Positions 1-5,414 of a DNA stretch of 5,414 bases are shown here, piece by piece. The number at the start of each line of letters is the position of its first letter. Position 1 is the stretch's first letter. The position numbers and the translations under genes are program-made. Source of the stretch: an uncultured Burkholderiales bacterium (lineage in GTDB: Bacteria > Pseudomonadota > Gammaproteobacteria > Burkholderiales > Burkholderiaceae_F); NCBI GenBank assembly GCA_903871435.1, contig CAIQGU010000137.1, forward strand, positions 1-5,414. The letters run 5' to 3'. The notes beneath the pieces are model-generated. The model did no database searches. It worked only from the letters and a program-made list of their open reading frames with translations, and had not been told where the DNA came from.

Positions 1-32
1 CTGCAAAGCGTGCAGTTCCCGTAACTTGCCCT

Positions 33-37
33 GGAAG
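33..37 (+). promoter_or_regulatory. Ribosome binding site for the membrane-protein gene
   Basis: GGAAG lies eight bases before ATG 46, good spacing for a Shine-Dalgarno site. Together with the in-frame TAA at 22-24 it fixes the start of the gene. Confidence 0.6.
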
Positions 38-45
38 CGGCCATC

Positions 46-786
46 ATGTTCGACATCCGCAGAATCGAGGTTCATTCGGTCAAGGACTTTGTCCGCGAAT
101 ACCTGATGATCGTCCTGGGAATACTTACGGCCCTGGGACTTGAGCATCTCGCCACTGAACGGCACCACCGGCACCAAGCCGAAGAAGCGCGTCAGCGCAT
201 CGTCACGGAACTGCGAACGAACCTGGCGGAAGTGCGCACCGTCCAGGCGCAGAACCTGGAGCGCATGAAGCCTCTGAAAGCGCTCGGCGATGAGCTGCGG
301 GAAGAGGTCCGCACCGGCGTGGCCCGTCAGGAGGTCAACCGGCGTGTCAATGCGGCGGCGCATGGCCAGCTGAAGGTGGGTTTCGTCCTGCCGACGCTGC
401 GGCGCGAGGCCTGGGATGTTGTCGTCGCCAACCAGTCTGCGAGCTATATAGAGCCGGACGCGCTGCTGCGCTATTCCGCCGCCTACGCCACGCTGCGCGA
501 CGTCAGCACCCTGTTGCAGGGGGCGACCAGTCTGGTGAACCAACCGCACATGCTCGATGTCTTCGCCGATCTCAGCCTGCAGCGCGCCGACCCCGTCGAC
601 CTCGTAAAGGTTGTCGGCCAGATTCTGTACACCATCAGCGCCGCGCAGGGAAATATGCGCGAATTGCAGACAGCGCTGGAAACGTCGCTGGCAGCGGAGG
701 ACGAGACGGGTGCGGCACCCGTCACGGCGCCGGCCACCGCGCCGGGCCCTGCGCCAAGCACCGCGACTCCGGCCGCGGGCGGTTGA
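46..786 (+). CDS. Hypothetical single-pass membrane protein with Ala/Pro-rich tail
   Basis: I cannot assign a function. The 246-residue product starts with a short basic/mixed segment (residues 1-19), then one hydrophobic stretch at about residues 19-32 (YLMIVLGILTALGL) that is likely a membrane anchor. A charged, His/Glu/Arg-rich helical region follows (about 33-100, heptad-like, possible coiled coil), then a soluble-looking domain (about 105-215) containing REAWDVVVANQSASYI and a Tyr/Ala-rich helix. The last 25 or so residues are almost only Ala, Pro, Thr and Gly and look disordered. The layout resembles a family of uncharacterised proteobacterial proteins with an N-terminal 'FxREYxMIVxGxLTALxLE'-like anchor; this resemblance is from memory. 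The ATG is supported by GGAAG eight bases upstream and by an in-frame TAA at 22-24, which leaves no earlier start. The gene converges on the oxidoreductase gene, with 49 bases between the two stops. Topology is inferred: one helix, with the bulk probably on one side of the inner membrane. Confidence 0.87.
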   Translation: MFDIRRIEVHSVKDFVREYLMIVLGILTALGLEHLATERHHRHQAEEARQRIVTELRTNLAEVRTVQAQNLERMKPLKALGDELREEVRTGVARQEVNRRVNAAAHGQLKVGFVLPTLRREAWDVVVANQSASYIEPDALLRYSAAYATLRDVSTLLQGATSLVNQPHMLDVFADLSLQRADPVDLVKVVGQILYTISAAQGNMRELQTALETSLAAEDETGAAPVTAPATAPGPAPSTATPAAGG

Positions 787-795
787 ACGTCCGGC

Positions 796-814
796 TGGGC
801 GGGACCGCCGCCCA
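796..814. terminator. GC-rich inverted repeat between convergent genes, possible bidirectional terminator
   Basis: TGGGCGG (796-802) and CCGCCCA (808-814) can form a 7-base-pair stem with a 5-base loop, GACCG. It lies between the stop codons of the membrane-protein gene (786) and the oxidoreductase gene (836), where a shared terminator is expected. Neither side has a run of T residues after the stem, so it is not a canonical intrinsic terminator. It may only stabilise 3' ends, with termination left to Rho. Confidence 0.3.
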
Positions 815-835
815 TCGCCATGGCTCGAGAAAACG

Positions 836-3800
836 CTAGCGCGTTTCGACCACCATGCCGCGGGCTGCGGGTATTGCGCCTGCCGGGCTCGCAGCGGCCT
901 GCGCAGCCCACTCCCGCCGCCATTGCGCCAGTTGCGGACGCACGCGCTCCAGGCTGCGCAGCTTCACATGCCCGAACCCGCGGATTTCGTCGGGAAAGCC
1001 GGCAAGACGGATCGAGAGCCTGTGGTTGCCGGGTGTCAGACCGCTGCACACTTGCTCCACGATTTCCTCGTATTCCTGCAGCAGTTCGCGTTCGGCCTTG
1101 CGCTCCGCAGTGTACGAGAATGGGTCGAACGGAGTGCCGCGCAGGAACCGCAGCCGCGCCAGCACGGCGAAGATTCCCCCCATCCAGGAACCGAACTGCA
1201 TTTTGCGCGGCAGACCCGAAACCGGATCGCGCCGCGACAGCAGTGGTGGCGCCAGGTGGAAACGCAGCTGGTAGCGGCCCGTATATCGCGCCGCAATGCC
1301 AGCGTGAAACGCCGGATCGCGGTGCAGGCGCGCCACCTCGTATTCGTCCTTGACCGCCAGCAACTTGAAGTAGTTGCGCGCTACGGCACTCGCCAGGGGA
1401 AGTTCGCTGTCGCCGGATGCGGCCACGCCGCAGCGCTCCACCTGCGCCACCCGCTCGACGAGTTGCCCATAGCGCTGTGCCAGCGCGCGACCCTGGTACG
1501 CGGTGAGGAAGCGCTCGCGCACCGCAACGAGCTCGCCGAGCGTCCGGGCGTGCGCCATCGGAGCGCCCGCGTCTCCCTGGGCCGCCGCAGCTGCGCGCGC
1601 CACTGCCGCGGCGTCGTGCACAGCCACGCGTCCCCATTCGAAGGCCCGCTTGTTGGCCTCGACGGCCACGCCGTTGAGTTCGATGGCGCGCAGCAGGCTG
1701 TCATGGCGCAGCGGAATCCAGCCTTTTTGCCAGGCAGCGCCCAGCATCATGGGGTTCGAATACAGGGCGTCGCCGAGCAACGCCGTCGCCACGGAATCCG
1801 CCGCCAGGAAGGCGCAGTCCCCGTCCTGCTCAAGCGAGTCGCGGACCTGTTGTGCGAGGCCGGCCGAGGGAAAACGCCAGTCGCGCTCGCGCAGCGCGGT
1901 AGCGGTAGGCGTTTCTGCCGTATTCAGAAGGGCGCGCGTGCGGCCGCGCTGGAGCTTGCCCAGAACCTCCGCGCCGGTGCTGACGACCAGGTCGCAGCCC
2001 AGCAGCAGGTCGGCTTCCCCCATCGCGATGCGGGTGGCGTAGAGGCGTCCGGGACCGGCGGCGATCTGGACATGCGAAAGCACCGCACCGCCTTTTTGCG
2101 CCAGACCGGCCATGTCCAGCACCGAGACACCCCGCCCCTCGAGGTGCGCTGCCATCCCCAGCAGCTGTCCTATCGTGACGACACCGGTGCCACCGATCCC
2201 CGCCACGATGATGCTGGTGTTGCGGCTGTCGGCGATTGCTGGCACGACCGGAAGGGGCACCTCCGGGAGCGCGGCACGGCTGCGGACGGGCGCGCGCAGT
2301 TCGCCGCCCTCGATGGTCACGAAGCTGGGACAAAAGCCGTCGGTGCAGGACATGTCCTTGTTGCAGGACGACTGGTTGATGCGCCGCTTGCGGCCGAATT
2401 CGGTGTCCACGGGCTCGACCGAGAGACAGTTGGATGCCACCCCGCAGTCGCCGCAGCCCTCGCAGATGAGCTCGTTGATCACCACGCGGCGCCGTGGATC
2501 GGCAACCAGCCCGCGCTTGCGCCGCCGGCGCAGTTCGGCAGCACAGGTCTGGTCGAATATCAGCGCCGACACGCCGTTGAACGTGCGCAGATCCACCTGA
2601 ACGGCCTCGAAACGCTCGCGCGGCTCGACCTGCACGCCGGGCGCGAACGCGTCGCCGTAAGCGTATTTCCCGGGATCCTGGGTGACCACCACGATGCGCT
2701 GCACGCCCTCGGCCGCGAGCTGGCGCGTGATCTGCGGCACGGTGAGCGTGCCGTCAACCGGTTGCCCACCGGTCATGGCCACGGCGTCGTTGTAGAGAAT
2801 CTTGTAGGTGATCGCCACGCCCGCGGACACAGCTGCGCGGATTGCCAGGCTGCCGGAATGAAAGTAGGTGCCGTCCCCCAGGTTGGCGAAGATGTGTTTC
2901 TCGTCCGTGAAGGGCGCGTGGCCGATCCAGGGCACCCCCTCGCCCCCCATCTGGCTGAAGGTGGCGGTGCCGCGATCCATCCAGGTGACCATGTAATGGC
3001 AGCCGATACCCGCCACGGCCCGTGAGCCCTCGGGGACCTTCGTCGAGGTGTTATGGGGGCAACCGGAGCAAAAATGCGGCGCGCGTTCGGTCACCACGCG
3101 GGGCACGGCCAGCGCGCGTTCCTTGGCATCGATGACCGCGATGCGTGCATCGATGCGTGCCCGCACTGCCGGGGGCAGTTCCAGCTTGCCGATACGCGCT
3201 GCGATAGCCTTGGCCACGATGGCGGGGGAGAACTCGTAGTGGGCCGGCAATATCCAGTTGCCCTGCGGTACCGACCATTCGCCGCCATCCTTCTGGTCGA
3301 ACTTGCCGATCACGCGCGGTATCTGCTTGCCGCTGCCCAGCCACTGGAAAAGTTCTTCCTTGAGCTGGTATTCGATGACCTGGCGCTTTTCCTCGATGAC
3401 GAGGATCTCGGTGAGTCCCTCGGCGAACTCGCCGATGGCGTGCGGCTCCAGCGGCCAGGGCATGGCGCACTTGAATACGCGGATGCCCACCTGCCGGCAC
3501 GTCGCCTCGTCGAGCCCCAGGTCCATCAGGGCCTGACGCGTGTCCAGATAGGCCTTGCCGCTAGCCACGATGCCGAAGCGCGCATGCGGCGCGTCTATGA
3601 CCGTGGCATTGAGCCGGTTGGCTCGGCAGTAGGCCAGTACTGCGTACAGCTTGTAATCGAGCAGCCGCGCTTCCATTTCCAACGGTGTGTCCGGCCAGCG
3701 GATGTTGAGGCCACCGGCCGGCATGCGAAAGTCGGTTGGAAGCTGGATGTCGACGCGGTCCGGGTCGATGACGACCGACGATGCCGCCTCGACGACTTCG

Positions 3801-4438
3801 GTGACGCACTTGAATCCGACCCAGACGCCGGCATAACGGCTCATGGCGAAGGCGTGCAGGCCCAAGTCGAGGTATTCCTGCACGGTGCTGGGGAACAGCA
3901 TCGGGATCATGCAGGCTTTGAGGAGGTGATCGGACTGGTGGGGCAGGGTGGAGCTTTTTGCCCCGTGATCATCGCCGCAGGCCACGACCACGCCACCCAG
4001 CGGGCTGGTGCCGGCGGCGTTGGCGTGCTTGAAGACATCGCCGCAGCGGTCGGCCCCCGGCCCCTTGCCGTACCACATGCCAAAGACGCCGTCGTAGCGG
4101 GCGCCGCTGAACATGTTCACCTGCTGCGTGCCCCACACGGCTGTGGCGGCAAGATCTTCGTTGATGCCCGGCTCGAACTTGACGTGGTGTTTCTCGAGGT
4201 GCTGTTTGGCGCGCCACGCTGTCTGGTCGACGCTGCCCAGGGGAGAGCCCCGGTAGCCGGAGAGAAAGCCCGCAGTGTTATGACCCGCCAGGGCGTCGCG
4301 CTGGCGTTGCAGCATGAGCAGGCGGACCAGCGCCTGCGTGCCGTTGAGGTAAACCCGGCCGCGCTCCACGGTCCATTTGTCGTCGAGAGAAACGCTGGCG
4401 AGTGGATGCCGCAGGGCATCGGGCAATGGTGCGTTCAT
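836..4438 (-). CDS. Indolepyruvate ferredoxin oxidoreductase family protein, single-chain fused form
   Basis: This is a 1,200-residue enzyme of the 2-oxoacid:ferredoxin oxidoreductase superfamily. The family reaction is aryl-pyruvate + CoA + oxidised ferredoxin to aryl-acetyl-CoA + CO2 + reduced ferredoxin, in the cytoplasm. Domains in order, numbered from the ATG: N-terminal pyrimidine-binding-like domain with FLSGYRGSPLGSVDQ (58-72); HFCSGCPHN (about 456-464); thiamine-diphosphate domain with GDG at 521-523 and YND at 549-551, the expected spacing for the TPP/Mg motif; ferredoxin-like segment with cysteines at 659, 662, 665, 671, 692, 698 and 703; gamma domain with GIGGTG (747-752) and DMAGLAQKGG; and a C-terminal extension (about 950-1185, with KMQFGSWMGGIF and GFGHVKLRS) typical of the large proteobacterial form. 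Archaeal enzymes split these parts between IorA and IorB. The start is placed at ATG 4438, preceded by AGGGT six bases upstream; the frame could extend 13 codons to a GTG at 4477 that lacks a ribosome binding site. The true substrate (indolepyruvate, phenylpyruvate or another 2-oxo acid) cannot be read from the sequence. Confidence 0.95.
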   Translation of the reverse strand: MNAPLPDALRHPLASVSLDDKWTVERGRVYLNGTQALVRLLMLQRQRDALAGHNTAGFLSGYRGSPLGSVDQTAWRAKQHLEKHHVKFEPGINEDLAATAVWGTQQVNMFSGARYDGVFGMWYGKGPGADRCGDVFKHANAAGTSPLGGVVVACGDDHGAKSSTLPHQSDHLLKACMIPMLFPSTVQEYLDLGLHAFAMSRYAGVWVGFKCVTEVVEAASSVVIDPDRVDIQLPTDFRMPAGGLNIRWPDTPLEMEARLLDYKLYAVLAYCRANRLNATVIDAPHARFGIVASGKAYLDTRQALMDLGLDEATCRQVGIRVFKCAMPWPLEPHAIGEFAEGLTEILVIEEKRQVIEYQLKEELFQWLGSGKQIPRVIGKFDQKDGGEWSVPQGNWILPAHYEFSPAIVAKAIAARIGKLELPPAVRARIDARIAVIDAKERALAVPRVVTERAPHFCSGCPHNTSTKVPEGSRAVAGIGCHYMVTWMDRGTATFSQMGGEGVPWIGHAPFTDEKHIFANLGDGTYFHSGSLAIRAAVSAGVAITYKILYNDAVAMTGGQPVDGTLTVPQITRQLAAEGVQRIVVVTQDPGKYAYGDAFAPGVQVEPRERFEAVQVDLRTFNGVSALIFDQTCAAELRRRRKRGLVADPRRRVVINELICEGCGDCGVASNCLSVEPVDTEFGRKRRINQSSCNKDMSCTDGFCPSFVTIEGGELRAPVRSRAALPEVPLPVVPAIADSRNTSIIVAGIGGTGVVTIGQLLGMAAHLEGRGVSVLDMAGLAQKGGAVLSHVQIAAGPGRLYATRIAMGEADLLLGCDLVVSTGAEVLGKLQRGRTRALLNTAETPTATALRERDWRFPSAGLAQQVRDSLEQDGDCAFLAADSVATALLGDALYSNPMMLGAAWQKGWIPLRHDSLLRAIELNGVAVEANKRAFEWGRVAVHDAAAVARAAAAAQGDAGAPMAHARTLGELVAVRERFLTAYQGRALAQRYGQLVERVAQVERCGVAASGDSELPLASAVARNYFKLLAVKDEYEVARLHRDPAFHAGIAARYTGRYQLRFHLAPPLLSRRDPVSGLPRKMQFGSWMGGIFAVLARLRFLRGTPFDPFSYTAERKAERELLQEYEEIVEQVCSGLTPGNHRLSIRLAGFPDEIRGFGHVKLRSLERVRPQLAQWRREWAAQAAASPAGAIPAARGMVVETR

Positions 4439-4444
4439 CGAAAT

Positions 4445-4449
4445 ACCCT
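4445..4449 (-). promoter_or_regulatory. Ribosome binding site deciding the oxidoreductase start
   Basis: On the minus strand AGGGT lies six bases before ATG 4438. The alternative upstream GTG (4477) is preceded by a C-rich stretch with no purine run, so this site favours the ATG. The match is modest (four consecutive consensus bases). Confidence 0.5.
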
Positions 4450-4452
4450 GTA

Positions 4453-4471
4453 CCAAAAATCGTGTCTTTGG
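4453..4471. promoter_or_regulatory. Inverted repeat CCAAA-N9-TTTGG upstream of the oxidoreductase, possible operator
   Basis: Arms CCAAA (4453-4457) and TTTGG (4467-4471) are separated by 9 bases and lie 15 to 33 bases upstream of the oxidoreductase ATG. The 19-base span suits a dimeric helix-turn-helix regulator. Five-base arms can arise by chance, so this is only a candidate. Confidence 0.2.
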
Positions 4472-4550
4472 AGGCACGCCGCAGGGCTGTTGGCCTTGGC
4501 ATGCACGGCTGGTGTCGCAGGACGATCGTCTTTTGGACTGAGCCGCTGCG

Positions 4551-4590
4551 GCGCTTTCGCGAAGCGCAGAGGATACTCCCGGGAGGCGCT
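4551..4590 (-). repeat. Overlapping inverted repeats that could form alternative hairpins
   Basis: On the plus strand GCGCTT (4551-4556) pairs with AAGCGC (4562-4567) around a 5-base loop. The AGCGC part of that second arm (4563-4567) can instead pair with GCGCT (4586-4590), enclosing the palindrome CTCCCGGGAG (4576-4585). The two pairings share the middle arm and exclude each other. No T-run follows on the transcribed minus strand, so this is neither a standard intrinsic terminator nor a standard attenuator. Confidence 0.4.
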
Positions 4591-4612
4591 CTGGAGTGTT
4601 TTGCCTGGCGTG

Positions 4613-5239
4613 TCAGATGCGCCGCCAGACGCTCGCCAGCCAGGGCTGTTGCTCCCGCGGCAGGCCCTCGGGCCGGAAGTAATGCTCGAGCTCGATGAAG
4701 CCCGCCGCCAGAAGGTACCGGCGCCATGACGCGAGGTCGTGATAAACCCCGTAGCGGCCACCGTTCCAGCCTTCCTCGTTATCGCCGCGCGGGTTGGAAC
4801 TGAAAAGTACGCCGTCGGCCTTCAGTGCCGCATGCAGTTGGGCGAGCACACGGGGCAATTCCTGGCTGGGCACATGGAAAAGCGAGGCGTTGGCAAACAC
4901 GCCGTCAAAGCGCGCCTGCGGCAGTCTCAGGTGCAGGAAGTCCTGCTCCCAGACTTCACAGCCCGAATCGGCGCGTGCCATGGCGGCAAAGGCCGGCAGG
5001 CCTTCGACCCCAACCGCGACGTGGCCCAGCGCCGTGAATGCGCGCAGGTCGCGGCCGGGGCCGCAGCCCAGGTCGAGAATCTGCAGTGGCGCTGCAGCGT
5101 GGATGTGGCGCAGCAGCGCCGCTATGTTCTGCCGAACGTCGTGGTCGCGGGTGCCGGCGCGAAATTCCTCGGCCCGGGCGCCGTAGTGGGCCAGGGTGCG
5201 GGTGGTGATGTCTTCAGATGTTTCGTGTTGTGAATTCAT
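4613..5239 (-). CDS. Class I SAM-dependent methyltransferase
   Basis: The 208-residue product (numbered from ATG 5239) is a small Rossmann-fold methyltransferase. SAM-binding motif I is LDLGCGPGRDL at 55-65. The acidic residue that usually binds the ribose hydroxyls is Glu79 in VGVEG. Asp100 in EVWEQDF fits the adenine-contacting motif, and FDGVFANASLFHVP (111-124) is motif IV and the following helix. The SSNPRGDNEEGW segment (about 147-158) and the C-terminal LPREQQPWLASVWRR match a well-conserved proteobacterial family of unknown substrate, recognised from memory. There is no signal peptide or membrane segment, so it should be cytoplasmic. The start is uncertain. ATG 5239 gives a typical N-terminus (MNSQHETSEDI), but the bases before it on the coding strand are pyrimidine-rich (CCCCTCC) with no Shine-Dalgarno; an in-frame TTG at 5287 would add 16 residues that look non-coding. 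It lies 174 bases upstream of the oxidoreductase on the same strand, with no evident shared pathway. Confidence 0.92.
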   Translation of the reverse strand: MNSQHETSEDITTRTLAHYGARAEEFRAGTRDHDVRQNIAALLRHIHAAAPLQILDLGCGPGRDLRAFTALGHVAVGVEGLPAFAAMARADSGCEVWEQDFLHLRLPQARFDGVFANASLFHVPSQELPRVLAQLHAALKADGVLFSSNPRGDNEEGWNGGRYGVYHDLASWRRYLLAAGFIELEHYFRPEGLPREQQPWLASVWRRI

Positions 5240-5414
5240 GGAGGGGTAGCGCGGGTGGGGACTATCGGCGTGTGCGCTTCTTTGCAAGTGTAGTGTTTTG
5301 CTGCGTTTTGAACGTCATCGAGGATTGCCGCCTCGCGGCGTTGGGAGTCTTCTGGGGTGGCGTTCGAGACTTGCGGAGATGTTCGCAGACGAGCCCCGGC
5401 TGCCCTGTGCCCGC
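5240..5414. other. Methyltransferase leader and unassigned right edge
   Basis: These 175 bases lie upstream of the methyltransferase gene. The part at about 5280-5320 is the most AT-rich stretch nearby and probably holds the methyltransferase promoter. A possible -10 on the minus strand is TACACT (5292 down to 5287), but no good -35 sits at 16-18 bases. From about 5320 to the edge several frames on both strands stay open, as expected for a short GC-rich piece, and none resembles a protein I know. A partial gene entering from the right cannot be excluded. Confidence 0.45.
5295..5310. repeat. Short direct repeat GTTTTG-N4-GTTTTG in the methyltransferase leader
   Basis: GTTTTG occurs at 5295-5300 and 5305-5310, a period of 10 bases or about one helical turn. 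It lies immediately upstream of the possible -10 (TACACT) on the minus strand, where it reads CAAAAC twice. The spacing suits tandem binding of a regulator on one face of the helix, but six-base units are weak evidence. Confidence 0.25.

Larger units (their letters stand above)
4439..4612 (-). other. Intergenic region upstream of the oxidoreductase gene
   Basis: These 174 bases separate the methyltransferase stop from the oxidoreductase ATG. They contain a perfect palindrome GACGATCGTC (4521-4530), a hairpin at 4551-4567, a perfect palindrome CTCCCGGGAG (4576-4585), and an imperfect operator-like repeat at 4453-4471. I found no convincing -35/-10 pair. The length leaves room for a separate promoter, but read-through from the methyltransferase gene is also possible. 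No small coding frame stands out. Confidence 0.6.

Noticed and set aside
1..15. Inverted repeat CTGCA-N5-TGCAG at the left edge
   Set aside because: A five-base stem with no T-run at the window edge is within chance expectation.
483..1637. 384-codon minus-strand open frame spanning the 3' end of the membrane-protein gene and the oxidoreductase C-terminus
   Set aside because: It crosses two well-supported genes in other frames, and its translation is Arg/Ala/Gly-rich, typical of out-of-frame GC-rich DNA.
611..3025. 804-codon plus-strand open frame antisense to the oxidoreductase
   Set aside because: It mirrors the sense frame codon-for-codon, is rich in Arg, Ala, His and Gly, and has no recognisable domain or ribosome binding site. 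Avoidance of TTA, CTA and TCA in the real gene accounts for its length.
4521..4530. Perfect palindrome GACGATCGTC followed by TTTT on the plus strand, as an intrinsic terminator
   Set aside because: A perfect 10-base palindrome leaves no loop, so at most a three-base-pair stem can form. The T-run is on the plus strand, where no gene is being terminated.
4278..4727. 149-codon minus-strand open frame bridging the methyltransferase 3' end and the oxidoreductase 5' end
   Set aside because: It overlaps both genes in a different frame, has a basic low-complexity translation, and shows no domain.
3053..4729. 558-codon plus-strand open frame antisense to the oxidoreductase N-terminal half and the intergenic region
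   Set aside because: It continues the same mirror frame after a single TGA. The product has no family resemblance, whereas the minus-strand product shows several conserved motifs throughout.
4739..5233. 164-codon plus-strand open frame opposite the methyltransferase
   Set aside because: It is a mirror frame of a gene with clear SAM-binding motifs; codon usage explains the absence of stops.

Overview
The window comes from a GC-rich bacterial chromosome, most likely a proteobacterium (Beta- or Gammaproteobacteria). The strong preference for G or C at third codon positions shows this, as does the very large single-chain indolepyruvate ferredoxin oxidoreductase, a form common in aerobic proteobacteria. 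The taxonomic placement is an inference from family resemblance, since there is no rRNA or other marker in the window.

Layout from left to right. Positions 1-45 hold a short leader and the ribosome binding site for the first gene. A plus-strand gene (46-786) encodes a 246-residue protein of unknown function with one N-terminal membrane segment, a charged helical region and an Ala/Pro/Thr-rich tail. After a 49-base gap with a GC-rich inverted repeat, two minus-strand genes follow. The larger (836-4438) is a roughly 1,200-residue fused indolepyruvate ferredoxin oxidoreductase and fills two thirds of the window. Upstream of it, after 174 bases of palindrome-rich intergenic DNA, is a class I SAM-dependent methyltransferase (4613-5239). 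The last 175 bases (5240-5414) hold the methyltransferase leader and DNA I could not assign.

How the genes work together. The oxidoreductase is a thiamine diphosphate and iron-sulfur enzyme expected to convert aryl-pyruvates (from Trp, Phe or Tyr transamination) or related 2-oxo acids to acyl-CoA, passing electrons to ferredoxin. The methyltransferase lies upstream on the same strand, but the gap and the distinct leader make independent expression as likely as co-transcription, and I see no biochemical link between them. The membrane protein is convergent and probably unrelated.

I found no mobile element, CRISPR array, tRNA or rRNA, and no convincing new biological system. The points most worth a second look are the mutually exclusive hairpins between the methyltransferase and the oxidoreductase, the small repeats in the two leaders, the seven-cysteine iron-sulfur segment, and the uncharacterised membrane-protein family. 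Long plus-strand open frames opposite the oxidoreductase look dramatic but are explained by codon usage.
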